Positions 26,968 to 36,755 of a DNA stretch of 64,000 bases are shown here, piece by piece. The notes beneath the pieces are model-generated. The model worked only from the letters and a program-made list of their open reading frames with translations. It did no database searches and was not told where the DNA came from. How positions within the stretch are numbered: position 1 is the first letter of the stretch; each line of letters opens with the position of its first letter. A program made the position numbers and the translations under genes. The stretch comes from Brevibacillus reuszeri (lineage in GTDB: Bacteria; Bacillota; Bacilli; Brevibacillales; Brevibacillaceae). Location: assembly GCF_002897295.1 (NCBI RefSeq), contig NZ_BEXF01000014.1, positions 84,593 through 148,592 of the forward strand. Direction: 5' to 3'.

Positions 26968-28404
26968 ATGAGCAAGTACGAAACCGTCATCGGCTTGGAG
27001 GTTCACGCCGAGCTATCAACGAACAGTAAAATTTTCTGCGGTTGCAAGACAGAGTTTGGTGCGCCGCCAAATACGCATACCTGCCCAATCTGCTTGGGAC
27101 ATCCGGGCGTGCTTCCAGTAACCAACAAGCAGGCTGTGGAATTCGCGATGAAGGCAGCACTCGCGCTCAATTGCGAGATTTCCCGAGAGACTAAGTTCGA
27201 CCGTAAAAACTACTTTTATCCGGATTCGCCAAAAGCGTACCAAATCTCGCAGTTTGACCAGCCGATCGGCTACAATGGTTGGATCGATATCGAGGTAAAT
27301 GGTGAGACAAAGCGCATCGGAATCACGCGCTTGCATCTCGAAGAAGACGCTGGTAAGCTGACGCACAGCGACTTTGGCGGTGAATCCCTGGTAGACTTTA
27401 ACCGTGTCGGCGTACCTCTGGTAGAGATCGTTTCTGAGCCAGACATTCGCACACCGGAAGAAGCCAGAGCCTATCTGGAAAAGCTCAAGGCGATTATCCA
27501 GTACACCGAAGTATCTGATGTTCGCATGGAGCAAGGCTCCCTTCGCTGCGATGCCAACGTTTCGATCCGTCCGTATGGTCAAGAAGAGTTCGGAACCAAG
27601 GCAGAGCTGAAAAACATGAACTCCTTCCGCAACGTACAGATGGGCTTGGAGTACGAGGTGCTTCGTCAAGCGGAAGTGCTGAACTCTGGAGGCAAGGTTG
27701 TACAGGAAACGCGCCGCTGGGATGAAGCCAACAAGAAAACCTTGACGATGCGTTCCAAAGAGGAAGCGCACGACTATCGTTATTTCCCAGATCCTGATCT
27801 GGTACGTATGCAGATTTCCGAGGAGTGGATTGAGGCTGTTCGTGCTTCGATACCTGAGCTGCCGGATGCACGTCAGGCTCGCTATGTAAACGAGTTTGGC
27901 CTGTCGGCGGCAGATGCAGGAGTGATCACGATCTCCAAAGAAACAGCGGATTTCTTTGATGAGACAGTGAAGACTGGTGCAGATCCGAAATCGGTTGCCA
28001 ACTGGCTGATGGTAGACCTCCTCGCTCACCTCAATGCCAACAACCTGGAATTTTCCGATGTGAAAATGACACCGCAAGGCTTGGGCGAAATGATCAAGCT
28101 AATCGGGGACGGCACGATTTCCTCCAAAATTGCCAAAACTGTCTTTAAAGAGATGGTGGAGACTGGCAAAGAGCCGAAGAAGATCGTCGAGGAAAAAGGT
28201 CTGGTGCAAATCAGTGACGAAGGTGCACTCCGTCAGATCGTCATCGATGCGGTCAATTCCAATCCGCAAGCGGTAGCAGACTACAAATCCGGAAATGAGA
28301 AGGCAGCAGCTTTCTTTGTCGGCCAAGTCATGAAGCAAACCAAAGGCAAAGCGAACCCGCCAATGGTTAATAAATTGATTCAAGAAGTATTGAGCAGCCT
28401 GTAG
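26968..28404 (+). CDS. gatB: Asp/Glu-tRNA amidotransferase subunit B
   Basis: The tRNA-binding kinase/transamidase subunit (478 residues) that activates the misacylated Glu or Asp on tRNA and adds ammonia. Family motifs: ETVIGLEVHAELST, FCGCKTEFGAPPNTHTCPIC with zinc-binding cysteines, RKNYFYPDSPKAYQISQ, and the C-terminal YqeY-like domain (about 330-478) ending NPPMVNKLIQEVL. Last gene of the operon; a terminator follows. Confidence 0.97.
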   Translation: MSKYETVIGLEVHAELSTNSKIFCGCKTEFGAPPNTHTCPICLGHPGVLPVTNKQAVEFAMKAALALNCEISRETKFDRKNYFYPDSPKAYQISQFDQPIGYNGWIDIEVNGETKRIGITRLHLEEDAGKLTHSDFGGESLVDFNRVGVPLVEIVSEPDIRTPEEARAYLEKLKAIIQYTEVSDVRMEQGSLRCDANVSIRPYGQEEFGTKAELKNMNSFRNVQMGLEYEVLRQAEVLNSGGKVVQETRRWDEANKKTLTMRSKEEAHDYRYFPDPDLVRMQISEEWIEAVRASIPELPDARQARYVNEFGLSAADAGVITISKETADFFDETVKTGADPKSVANWLMVDLLAHLNANNLEFSDVKMTPQGLGEMIKLIGDGTISSKIAKTVFKEMVETGKEPKKIVEEKGLVQISDEGALRQIVIDAVNSNPQAVADYKSGNEKAAAFFVGQVMKQTKGKANPPMVNKLIQEVLSSL

Positions 28405-28415
28405 GCAATAAGTCC

Positions 28416-28452
28416 AAACAGCACTATCCAAATGGAGGGTGCTGTTTCTTTT
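28416..28452 (+). terminator. intrinsic terminator after gatB
   Basis: AAACAGCAC (28416-28424) pairs with GTGCTGTTT (28439-28447), followed by TTTCTTTT. Confidence 0.8.
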
Positions 28453-28541
28453 GTCATGCATCATTGGTCATGTGCTAATTTATACCAATAGAGGTAATAT
28501 AGACTTAGGAAAGAAACGCCAAGGGAGAAGGAGAAATCCGA

Positions 28542-30176
28542 ATGAAACGTAATGTCCAAAATGCCGCAATGGTTCTATCAGTAGCAACGATCCTAGCAGG
28601 TCTGCCTGCTGCAGCTATGGCAGCCAGTCCAGAGGCACTCGCTCAAAGCAGCACGGCGACGACAGCAACGGAAAGCGTCAAGCTTCCAGCAGCAACACAG
28701 AAAATTGTCGCAGCGCTGGAAAAGCTGGAGCCGGGACTAAAGACGCTAACGGATCGGCAAATGGAAAAGAGTGAAACCTTCATCTATCTAGATTGGCTGG
28801 ACCCTAAGAGTGAAGAGTCCTATGCATTTTTCACCTTTGACCTAAAAACAGGAAATTTAATCAGCTATGAGGCTTATTTAAGCAGCTGGAGAACGGAACA
28901 GAGGGTGACAGAGGATGCGACTTTGAAAAAGGTAGAGCAGGCTGTTGTGGAGGTTTTTGGCGCAGATAAGCGCAAAACACTGGGGGAGCCGAGCCTGTCT
29001 GTTTACGATGAAGGATCTGGAGATGAGATGCGCGAGCTGCTGATCGGTTCGCGGATGGTTTCCTATCCCGCTTTGTTGAACGGACTGGAGATAAACGGGA
29101 GTAATTTCGGGATTGAGTTTAGTACCGATTTGGCTGGACATATCGAGGAAATCAACGTCCGTGAAGCCAATTTAAAAGATGTAAAGGTACCTGATGTAAA
29201 AACAGCGCTGACTCCAGAAGCCGTCAAAAAGCAATACTTTACCACGTCAGCTTTTGATCTCGGCTATGTACAGGATGGAAAAGATGGCAAGCCCGGCATG
29301 CACTATGTCCTCCGCTATGCTCCAACGTATGATGCAACGTCTGGCAAGCTGATTGATGAATGGCTCGGCACAGAAATCGCAGATGATACGAAGCGAAAGG
29401 ATGCCAATTTGAAAAATATAACGCTGAAGCCGCAGGCGAAATCTCTTGCCGTTAAAGGAGAAGAGGATGTACGAAAGCTTGTGTCCAGCATGTTCGGAAT
29501 TGATGTGAAGGCAGACGATTGGTATTTTTCGCAAGAGAGCGACGAAGAGTCGGTTACCTACTCTTTCTCCAATGACAATTCGGATTCGATTTCGGTCACT
29601 GTAGATGCTGTGACGGGGCTGGTAACTGACGCCAGTCACTGGGAGGAGAAAGTAGAGAACAAGACTGTTCTATCAAAAGAAGAGGCTTTGAAAAAGGCGA
29701 TTTCTTTTATCGAGCCATATGCAGTGTCTACTTCTAGCAATGTGCAGGTAGAAATCTATGATCCGGTCAATCCTGCGCCATTGGCAGATTGGATGAAGGA
29801 AATCGATAAAGAAATGGGTGTCGAAGAAGAAGGACCTGGCTATATTTACGGATTCAGTTTTAATGAGCTGCACAAAAATACCCCTGTTCTGGATCGCTAC
29901 TACTGGGTGCTCGTGGACAGCAAAAACGGCAAGATTGTGAAGTTCTCTACAACCTTGCCGATGAAGGACGTTACTTTCCCAGAACCAAAGGTGGCAGTGA
30001 CAGAACAACAGGCAGCAGAAAGCTTTGTGAAAAACCTGCCGCTGAAGCAATCGTACGTCTGGCCATCGTACTATGGAACAAAAGGACCTGAGCTGAAGCT
30101 GATCTATACCATCGACACTAGCAAGGGCTGGCCTTATGTGGATGCGATGGATGGGACATTGAACTTCGATGAATAG
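28542..30176 (+). CDS. exported YcdB/YcdC-repeat (PepSY-like) protein
   Basis: A 544-residue secreted protein. It has a Sec signal peptide (first about 27 residues, ending AAAMAA) and two or more YcdB/YcdC-type repeated units built from PepSY-like halves (for example FEVKNKTVLSKEEALKKAI-type helices followed by FSTTLPMKD strands). Comparable Bacillus proteins are called putative peptidases or peptidase-inhibitor-like, but no catalytic motif is evident here. ATG follows AGGGAGAAGGAG. It ends 13 nt from the convergent sigma-factor gene without a visible terminator between them. Confidence 0.75.
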   Translation: MKRNVQNAAMVLSVATILAGLPAAAMAASPEALAQSSTATTATESVKLPAATQKIVAALEKLEPGLKTLTDRQMEKSETFIYLDWLDPKSEESYAFFTFDLKTGNLISYEAYLSSWRTEQRVTEDATLKKVEQAVVEVFGADKRKTLGEPSLSVYDEGSGDEMRELLIGSRMVSYPALLNGLEINGSNFGIEFSTDLAGHIEEINVREANLKDVKVPDVKTALTPEAVKKQYFTTSAFDLGYVQDGKDGKPGMHYVLRYAPTYDATSGKLIDEWLGTEIADDTKRKDANLKNITLKPQAKSLAVKGEEDVRKLVSSMFGIDVKADDWYFSQESDEESVTYSFSNDNSDSISVTVDAVTGLVTDASHWEEKVENKTVLSKEEALKKAISFIEPYAVSTSSNVQVEIYDPVNPAPLADWMKEIDKEMGVEEEGPGYIYGFSFNELHKNTPVLDRYYWVLVDSKNGKIVKFSTTLPMKDVTFPEPKVAVTEQQAAESFVKNLPLKQSYVWPSYYGTKGPELKLIYTIDTSKGWPYVDAMDGTLNFDE

Positions 30177-30189
30177 GACCCAGGCAGGA

Positions 30190-31938
30190 TCATGCGAACA
30201 GCTTTTCCTGCATAAGCTCCAATAATGCAACAGCCTTGCGCTCCAGGCTCTCAATTCCTTGCAGAATAGCACCAGCCTGCTTGCTTGGTTCAGACGCATT
30301 TGGCTCCCCACCAGCCGGAAACGGAAAGAGCCTTAACAGCTTGGCGAATTCCTCTGCGATTTGCCCGTACAAAGCTGAAGCTTCCACCACCGTAGGACGT
30401 ATCTCATCAAAAGCAGGATCATTCCACGTCGCAGCGATCTCACTCCAAAACAGGGAGGCGTTGCGACGTGCATTTTCTGCGACCGCTATTGTGTAGGCGT
30501 TGCCGTTTGGTTCGATGCCGCCTTGCTGGAAAGCCTCAAGCCATGCGGTATAGGCCATCAAGCCGTTTGTGCATGCTTTATCCGATCCTGCACCAGCGTA
30601 ATGACGAAGCGCAGCGCCAATTGCTTTTGTCAGCATGGTTTTTTGATCGATCTCTACTGTTTTTTCGATAGCCAGCACGAACAATTCCTCTACCAATCCG
30701 CGCCCCAGATGTTCAAAAGCGATCGTTTTGTCGTGACCGCAGTTATCCCCTGCATACAGCTGCTTGCTTTCGTCATCGTACCCGTAAATCAAACCAAACT
30801 CAGGGATAAACAAATCCCAGGCAAGAACCGGATATCCGCGGTCAATAGAGCGGTGAACGAGCTCCAGCGCTTGTGGCAGAAGTGTCGGTAACGGGCGCTT
30901 CTCACGGGCGTCAGCACCTAACAGAGTAGGAGACACATGGTTCGCATTGGGTGCTGGTGCACAATCGGCTGCCTCGCCCCCCACTACCCGAGACTCAAAG
31001 CCCATATTGCGTAGGCCCTCCTGCAAAACATCGGCAAAAGGAAACATCGTTGGGCCCGCGATATGGATTTCCTTTGGAACGACAGTCAAGCGGAAAGCAT
31101 GCCCGCTAAGGCCGAGCACCATTGGAAGAGACATTTTGCGATCGGTATATTCGATTAATCCATGCAAGGCAGCAGCGCATGTAATCCATGTTGGCAGTGT
31201 AAATGCCTCCGGTTTTCTCAGTACGGCTTGTTTCATTATTCCCGCATCCTTTCGAGTTTTCATGTATTGGTCAACTACGACACGGGTTTTTTCCTGAATC
31301 AGTTTTTTGCGGGAACGAGACAGAACCTGGTAGACATTCGCCTGAGACATTTCGAACAATCGTCCAATCTCCAGCGGGGACAGATGGTCGAAAAAGTGGG
31401 ATTCTACGATTCGACGCTCCCGTGGATTCAGGCAATGCAGCATGCCTGTAATCGTCTGCAAGAGCTCTCGGCGCATGACAATCTCAGATGGATCGCCACT
31501 GTGCTCCATCGCAGGTGACCATGTGCGACCGAGACGATGCAAAATACTGTCCAAGTCTTCCCAATCAGTTGGTTCCATCTCATGTGACAGATTGATCAGT
31601 CCAGTGAAAAGCTGCTCCCGTTTGTGCGGTCCTTTTTGCAGGCGAGTGTATGCCTGATTGCGCACGATACGGTGAAGCCAAGGAAGAAACCGCCGACTGT
31701 CTACCAGCGTACCCAAGTGCAAAAAGGCACGGATAAGGGCATCCTGCACAATATCCTCCGCCAGAAAGGCTTCACGTGTATACGAGCGAGCATAGCCGTA
31801 TACTTTGGAGCGGTGACGTCGAACCAGCTCCCCGAAGGCTTCCTGATCACCGGATTTTGCCCGTTCTACCAGTGTTTCGTCCTCTTCGTATGTTTCTTCC
31901 TGTTGCAGCAGCTCTGCCTGATAACCTACGTGTTCCAT
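30190..31938 (-). CDS. ECF-type sigma factor fused to a BtrH-like domain
   Basis: A 582-residue protein, about three times the length of a normal ECF sigma factor. Residues 22-95 are sigma region 2 (DQEAFGELVRRH, AEDIVQDALIRAFLHL, FLPWLHRIVRNQA) and 160-213 sigma region 4 (LNPRERRIVESHFFDHLSPLEIGRLFEMS). The rest (from about 250) resembles the N-terminal domain of butirosin protein BtrH, a cysteine-acyltransferase-like fold: WITCAAALHGLIEY, LGLSGHAFRL and FGLIYGYDDE. A helical tail ends the protein. No anti-sigma gene is adjacent. The C-terminal half may act as a built-in sensor; this is inference. It is read convergent to the YcdB-like gene. Confidence 0.8.
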   Translation of the reverse strand: MEHVGYQAELLQQEETYEEDETLVERAKSGDQEAFGELVRRHRSKVYGYARSYTREAFLAEDIVQDALIRAFLHLGTLVDSRRFLPWLHRIVRNQAYTRLQKGPHKREQLFTGLINLSHEMEPTDWEDLDSILHRLGRTWSPAMEHSGDPSEIVMRRELLQTITGMLHCLNPRERRIVESHFFDHLSPLEIGRLFEMSQANVYQVLSRSRKKLIQEKTRVVVDQYMKTRKDAGIMKQAVLRKPEAFTLPTWITCAAALHGLIEYTDRKMSLPMVLGLSGHAFRLTVVPKEIHIAGPTMFPFADVLQEGLRNMGFESRVVGGEAADCAPAPNANHVSPTLLGADAREKRPLPTLLPQALELVHRSIDRGYPVLAWDLFIPEFGLIYGYDDESKQLYAGDNCGHDKTIAFEHLGRGLVEELFVLAIEKTVEIDQKTMLTKAIGAALRHYAGAGSDKACTNGLMAYTAWLEAFQQGGIEPNGNAYTIAVAENARRNASLFWSEIAATWNDPAFDEIRPTVVEASALYGQIAEEFAKLLRLFPFPAGGEPNASEPSKQAGAILQGIESLERKAVALLELMQEKLFA

Positions 31939-32105
31939 TGCAAAAACCCCTCGTTGTTAGTTGACATATAGCATAGACTCCAGATGCTTTGATTTTCTGA
32001 CAGCCAATCTACCCTTTTTTGAAAAAAAGATACAAGTGGCAGATTTGTAAGAAATTCCACTCTCCCCTATAATGAACATACACGATGAAAAAGGGGGAAG
32101 GAAGT

Positions 32106-32468
32106 ATGATGAAGCTGATTTCAGTCACAGGAGAAAGCGTGCCACCGGGAAAAGGTGGATCACCATCCGATACATTTGATCGTTCTATCGCCACATGGGA
32201 AGAAAACGGCAAGCAAAAGACCGTAACGGTTACATATGTACGCTATTTCGGCAAAGTATTGGCAGAGCGAGGCATCTACGACCAAGATGCAGAAAGCATT
32301 CCTGTGAGCCACCTGGTTGCCGTGTTATTTGAGGAAAAGCATCCCGGAATAAAGGAAAACCGTCATTATATCAATAATACAGATGAATTTGTTGAGCTGT
32401 TTGCTGACTTTTCGTTGGCCAAATGGAAGGAACGGTACCCAGGTGTGACAGGAGTTACCCAAGCATAA
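32106..32468 (+). CDS. hypothetical protein, about 120 residues
   Basis: I do not recognise a family. The protein MMKLISVTGESVPPGKGGSP... is soluble, mixed alpha/beta, with TVTYVRYFGKVLAERGIYDQ and an aromatic C-terminus (FADFSLAKWKERYPGV). It has no signal, no metal-binding cluster and no helix-turn-helix. The start is placed at 32106, where GGAAGGAAG stands directly upstream; a second ATG follows immediately. Divergent from the sigma-factor fusion, so the two may share a regulatory interval. Codon use matches the neighbours, supporting a real gene. Confidence 0.65.
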   Translation: MMKLISVTGESVPPGKGGSPSDTFDRSIATWEENGKQKTVTVTYVRYFGKVLAERGIYDQDAESIPVSHLVAVLFEEKHPGIKENRHYINNTDEFVELFADFSLAKWKERYPGVTGVTQA

Positions 32469-32668
32469 GCCTAAGTCTGACATGCTTGGCTGGGGAGTTT
32501 CTTTTGTTCAACTGTCGAAAAATTCTGATCCCCGCAGCAATCCCACGACTTCTACAGGGCCGCACAGGGGGTGTACAAGTGACGTTTCAGGGTGAAAAAC
32601 GGGCAGCCTACTTGCTCAAGGTACAGTTTTAACGAATAGAAATAGAGCTTCGGACGGGAGGACTGCTG

Positions 32669-33397
32669 TTGATTGAAGTAAAACAGGTCAGCAAGCGATT
32701 CGGGACAATCACAGCAGTAGAGGATGTTTCGTTTCGCGTAGAGGCTGGCGAGGTATATGGACTTCTGGGGGAAAACGGCGCGGGTAAAACGACGACGATG
32801 CGCATGATGGCGACGATTTTGCAACCGACAGAAGGAGATATCGAAATTAGCGGGTTTTCTGTCCAAAAGGAGCCTGTAGAAGTACGCCGACGCATCGGCA
32901 TTTTATTTGGGGGCGACGTAGGCTTATACAACCGTTTGTCGGCGAGAGAGAATATTGCCTACTTTGGCAGTCTGTATGGCCTGGAGCAGAGAAAGCTGCA
33001 GGAGCGAATCGACAGTCTCAGTCAGATGCTTGAAATGGAGTCGTTCATTGATCGACGCGTCGGTGCTTTTTCGCGGGGGATGAAGCAAAAGGTCGCCATC
33101 GCTCGCACATTGGTTCACGATCCAGACGTGATTTTACTGGACGAACCGACGACAGGACTGGATGTAACGGCAGCCAATATTTTTAGGCGAATGGTTGGAA
33201 AGCTTCAGGAGGAAGGGAAGACGATCCTGTTTTCCAGTCACAACATGGGGGAGATCAACAAGCTGTGCAAGCGAATTGCTCTTATTCACAAGGGAAGGCT
33301 CCAATTTGCTGGTGGGCTGGATACTCTGCGAGAGCGATTTGGCATCTCAGACTTGGATGATATCTTCATGGCGGTGGTGGAAGGGAGCGAAGCCTGA
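32669..33397 (+). CDS. natA: ABC transporter ATP-binding protein, NatA-like
   Basis: ATPase subunit (242 residues) of a two-gene ABC-2 type exporter resembling the NatAB sodium extruder of Bacillus. Walker A GENGAGKTTT (about 38), signature FSRGMKQKVAIARTL (a NatA-like variant of LSGGQ), Walker B VILLDEPTTGLD and the switch histidine in FSSHNMGE are intact. TTG start with GGGAGGA upstream. The stop overlaps the permease start by one base (TGATG). The Na+ specificity is by resemblance only. Confidence 0.9.
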   Translation: MIEVKQVSKRFGTITAVEDVSFRVEAGEVYGLLGENGAGKTTTMRMMATILQPTEGDIEISGFSVQKEPVEVRRRIGILFGGDVGLYNRLSARENIAYFGSLYGLEQRKLQERIDSLSQMLEMESFIDRRVGAFSRGMKQKVAIARTLVHDPDVILLDEPTTGLDVTAANIFRRMVGKLQEEGKTILFSSHNMGEINKLCKRIALIHKGRLQFAGGLDTLRERFGISDLDDIFMAVVEGSEA

Positions 33398-34575
33398 TGG
33401 GTAGACGCGTCATCTGGACGGTTTTTCAGAAAGAAATGCTCGATCTGTTTCGGGATCGAAAGGCATTGCTGGGTACTTTTTTGGTACCACTCGTCATTAT
33501 TCCGTTTGTATTCTTTTTGCTCGGCATGTCTTACAGCAATGTGGAAAAGGAAGCGCGTGCCTATATTCCGATTGCTGTCAACGGTTCGTCCGGGCTGGTG
33601 GCTTCGCTCCAAGCAATTCCTGGCGTGAGTATATTGCAGCCGAGTAACCAGGAGCAGGCTCTGCAAGAAGGGCAGCTGCGGGCAATAATCACCATTTCTC
33701 CCACGTTCGAGGAGCGGGTTAAAAAGGGAGGCACCGGAGAGGTAGTTGTTGCATTCGATTCCACAAATCAAAAGTCGGTCTACGCACGCACTGTGATTGA
33801 GAAAACCGTAGAGGCATACAGCAAAGATATCGTCGTGCAGCGCTTAAAGCAGGCGGGGATGTCTGAGCAGGCGATCAAGCCGATTGCGTCTACGTACCAA
33901 AACGTAGCGACAGAAGAAAGGCTTTCTGGTGGGATGCTAGCCGGAATTATTCCGTTGATGCTCGTTGTGTCGCTTGCGTCCGGTGGGATCGCAGCTGCCA
34001 ATGATCTGGTTGCTGGAGAAAAAGAGCGAGGGACGTTGGAATCGCTGATGACTGCCCCGATAGCCGCGAATCACATTTTGACGGCCAAGCTCATGGCTGT
34101 GATGGTGATGAGCTGTATGAGTGCCCTGGCCTCGCTCGTGTCATTGTCGCTTGTGCTGCGTCTGGGGCCACTGGAGATGGAAAGCGGTTTTTCTCTCAGC
34201 TTCTTTTCGCCTGTGACTCTGCTTGTCCTTGTGCTGACGATTTTGGTGCTCGCAGCTACCTTTGCTGCATTGGAGCTGGTTTTGAGCACGATTGCCAAGT
34301 CCTTTAAAGAGGGACAGACATATATGAGCGGTGTTATTTTTCTGGCGATGGTACCTTCCTACATGATGATGCCGCTCAATCCAGTAGACATCCCGGGCTA
34401 TTACTACGTGCTTCCTGTCTTTAATGGGGTAGCGCTTTGCAAGGAAGTGTTTTACGGCAGAGTGGAGCCGCTGCATGCGTTGGTTGGGCTGGGGAGCTCG
34501 CTGGTGTACGTAGCGATCATAACCGTGATGTCCTCACGTTTGTTCCGCAAAGAAGGGGCGGTTGTGAAAAACTGA
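33397..34575 (+). CDS. natB: ABC-2 type permease, NatB-like
   Basis: Membrane subunit (392 residues) partnered with the overlapping ATPase gene. An N-terminal helix (LVPLVIIPFVFFLLGMSY), a large extracytoplasmic region (about 45-180) and five or six C-terminal helices (from GIIPLMLVVSLASGGIAAANDLV) give the ABC2_membrane_3 layout. The cytoplasmic motif GEKERGTLESLM is characteristic. Probable function: export of Na+ or small toxic compounds; the substrate is not proven. Confidence 0.9.
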   Translation: MGRRVIWTVFQKEMLDLFRDRKALLGTFLVPLVIIPFVFFLLGMSYSNVEKEARAYIPIAVNGSSGLVASLQAIPGVSILQPSNQEQALQEGQLRAIITISPTFEERVKKGGTGEVVVAFDSTNQKSVYARTVIEKTVEAYSKDIVVQRLKQAGMSEQAIKPIASTYQNVATEERLSGGMLAGIIPLMLVVSLASGGIAAANDLVAGEKERGTLESLMTAPIAANHILTAKLMAVMVMSCMSALASLVSLSLVLRLGPLEMESGFSLSFFSPVTLLVLVLTILVLAATFAALELVLSTIAKSFKEGQTYMSGVIFLAMVPSYMMMPLNPVDIPGYYYVLPVFNGVALCKEVFYGRVEPLHALVGLGSSLVYVAIITVMSSRLFRKEGAVVKN

Positions 34576-34627
34576 AAGCCTCTTGATCACACGTCGTTGC
34601 CAATACCCTGAAAGCTGGTGAATTGTC

Positions 34628-35548
34628 GTGAAGCCGCTCTATTTGGGTGTCTTGTATGTATTCATATCTGCTGCTTGCTTTGGCGTTATGTCTATTTTTG
34701 CTGTGTATGCGTACGGGGCGGGTGTGACTGTATCGACTTTGCTTTTTTTACGGTTTCTTTTCGCGGCAATCCTGTTTTTCGGGTTACTCGCTTTACGCAA
34801 GGAAGGCTTGCGGCTGGTGAGGAAGCAGGTTGTGGCTTTGTTTGTACTGGGCGGTGTCTTGTATACCTTGCAATCGCTCAGCTTTTTCTCTGCTGTTCAG
34901 TATATTCCGACATCTATGGCTGCACTCTTGTTGTACACGTTTCCGGTATTTGTGGCTGTGCTCACTTACTTTGTAGAAAAGGAACCGCTGCGGCGAAAAA
35001 CGATTTTGGCCATGCTGATCTCTCTCGTTGGTCTGGGACTGGTGCTTGGGCTATCCTTTGGGGGGATTCAACCGATCGGGGTCGTGCTGGCTCTCGCAGC
35101 AGCCCTGTTTTACTCCGTATATATCGTTGTGGGTAACCGGGTGGTAAAGGGGCTTTCGCCGTTTGTTACTGCCGGATATATTTCCTTATTCGCGGCCATT
35201 TCCACTTTCGTTGTGGCGCAAAAGGATGGCGGGCTTGAGCTATCGTTCGGTGCTGTTGGCTGGTGGGCGCTGGCGGGGATTGTTGTTTTTTCTACCGTGA
35301 TGGCGATTGGCTTTTTCTTTCAAGGTCTACAGCTGATCGGTTCTACCAAGGCATCTGTCCTCAGCACTTTGGAGCCGGTCGTGACAATTGTTTTCTCGGC
35401 TATGTTATTCGGTGAGTCATTTACATTGCTACAGCTGTTGGGAGGGTGTGCGGTGCTGGCTGGAGCCGTTTTGATCGTTTCTGGTCAGGAGAAGCCTGCA
35501 GCTGTGGAGGTAGAAAAGTCAGTGCCGAATCGTACAAAGGCTTTGTAG
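34628..35548 (+). CDS. EamA/DMT-family transporter
   Basis: A 306-residue drug/metabolite-superfamily membrane protein with ten predicted helices in two EamA halves. Conserved segments include FLRFLFAAILFFGLLAL, LLYTFPVFVAVLTYFVEKEPL and, in the second half, STLEPVVTIVFSAMLFGE. Substrate unknown. GTG start with a modest ribosome site (AAAGCTGGTG). It lies 52 nt after natB and may be co-transcribed; a strong terminator follows. Confidence 0.92.
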   Translation: MKPLYLGVLYVFISAACFGVMSIFAVYAYGAGVTVSTLLFLRFLFAAILFFGLLALRKEGLRLVRKQVVALFVLGGVLYTLQSLSFFSAVQYIPTSMAALLLYTFPVFVAVLTYFVEKEPLRRKTILAMLISLVGLGLVLGLSFGGIQPIGVVLALAAALFYSVYIVVGNRVVKGLSPFVTAGYISLFAAISTFVVAQKDGGLELSFGAVGWWALAGIVVFSTVMAIGFFFQGLQLIGSTKASVLSTLEPVVTIVFSAMLFGESFTLLQLLGGCAVLAGAVLIVSGQEKPAAVEVEKSVPNRTKAL

Positions 35549-35573
35549 GGTACTGATTCGTATGTTTCATCAT

Positions 35574-35624
35574 GAAAAAACGCTCCTATCGATGTCGTGG
35601 GTTCACGATCGCAGGAGCGTTTTC
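35574..35624. terminator. bidirectional terminator between eamA-like gene and glcK
   Basis: AAAACGCTCCT (35577-35587) pairs with AGGAGCGTTTT (35613-35623), with further inner pairing (TCGTG/CACGA). A-run on the left and T-run on the right serve both converging genes. Confidence 0.88.
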
Positions 35625-35641
35625 ATATGGATAAAGGTCGG

Positions 35642-36613
35642 CTAGTTTACAAATTGAGAGCGAATAAGCCAGCCAGCTCCGTATACACCAGCATCATTGC
35701 CTAGAGTGGCAGGGACGATTTCGGTGGATTCTACGACATACGAAAAGGGGATAAAGCGGGCAAAGGAAGTGCGAATGCGGGAAAAAAGAATTTCGCCTGC
35801 TGCTGCAACACCGCCGCCAATGATGAGTTTGGCTGGATTCAGCACGATAGCGAGATGCGAGAGGGCGAGCCCCAAATAAAATCCAACCTGATCGACGATG
35901 GCAACGGCTGCCTTGTCTCCAGCGTTGGCGGCAGTTAGAACATCCTTTGCCCGAATACTGCCTGTGACTGCAAGCACTTTGGCTAACATCGGGCTTTTTC
36001 CGTTGGCAGCGGCCTGACGTCCTTCACGGATAATGGCTGTGGCCGATGTATATGTCTCGAGACAACCCGTCTTGCCGCAATTGCAGCTAGGTCCTTCTCC
36101 GGGCGTCACCGTGATATGACCGATCTCTCCGCCGACACCATTGATCCCGGAGATGACATTGCCGTGCAGGATGACACCGCCGCCGACGCCTGTTCCCACT
36201 GTGATCAGCACGAGGTCCTGTGCGCCTTGACCTGCACCGCGCCACATTTCTCCGAGTGCTGCTATGTTTGCATCATTGTCCACGGCGACTGGCAGACCTG
36301 TCAGTGCGTGGAGCTTTTCTTTTAAGAGGACGGGTTGCTTCCAATGCAGATTGACCGCTTGCAGCACGATTCCGTTTTTGGTATCGATTGGACCTGGAAT
36401 TCCGACGCCAATACCCAGGACCTGATCACGAGTGTAGCCGTGCTTTTCAAGCAGTGTGTTCATCATAGCGGTGATTTTTTGCAAAATGCCGTCCTCACCC
36501 AAGGCGACAGGTGTTGGTTCCTGTGTTTTCGTCACCATCTCGCCGCTTGGGGTAATCAGAGCCATTTTGATCGCGGTACCCCCAACATCAACACCTACGA
36601 TGATTTGATCCAC
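35642..36613 (-). CDS. glcK: ROK-family glucokinase
   Basis: ATP-dependent phosphorylation of glucose to glucose-6-phosphate; 323 residues, the normal GlcK length. ATP loop VGVDVGGTAIKMALI, substrate motif DNDANIAALGE, ROK signature GGEIGHITVTPGEGPSCNCGK in part, and the zinc motif CNCGKTGCLE are present. A GTG start at 36613 is preferred because GGAGGGA lies 6-7 nt upstream; in-frame ATGs further up add ten residues. Monocistronic and divergent from dgkB. Confidence 0.92.
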   Translation of the reverse strand: MDQIIVGVDVGGTAIKMALITPSGEMVTKTQEPTPVALGEDGILQKITAMMNTLLEKHGYTRDQVLGIGVGIPGPIDTKNGIVLQAVNLHWKQPVLLKEKLHALTGLPVAVDNDANIAALGEMWRGAGQGAQDLVLITVGTGVGGGVILHGNVISGINGVGGEIGHITVTPGEGPSCNCGKTGCLETYTSATAIIREGRQAAANGKSPMLAKVLAVTGSIRAKDVLTAANAGDKAAVAIVDQVGFYLGLALSHLAIVLNPAKLIIGGGVAAAGEILFSRIRTSFARFIPFSYVVESTEIVPATLGNDAGVYGAGWLIRSQFVN

Positions 36614-36755
36614 AACCGTCCCTCCGATCATTTGGATTACCATCTTTTTCTATCTTAACACGCCCAAGACAGCATAGCGATTCCCAAAAATGGCTATAAA
36701 GGATATGATGGAAGAGAGTACACCCGTGAGCGAGGGAAGGAAGAAGGGATCTGCC

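Noticed and set aside
32458..32500. Terminator after the 120-residue hypothetical gene
   Set aside because: CCAAGCAT/ATGCTTGG can pair, but the loop is long and the following T tract is poor and displaced.
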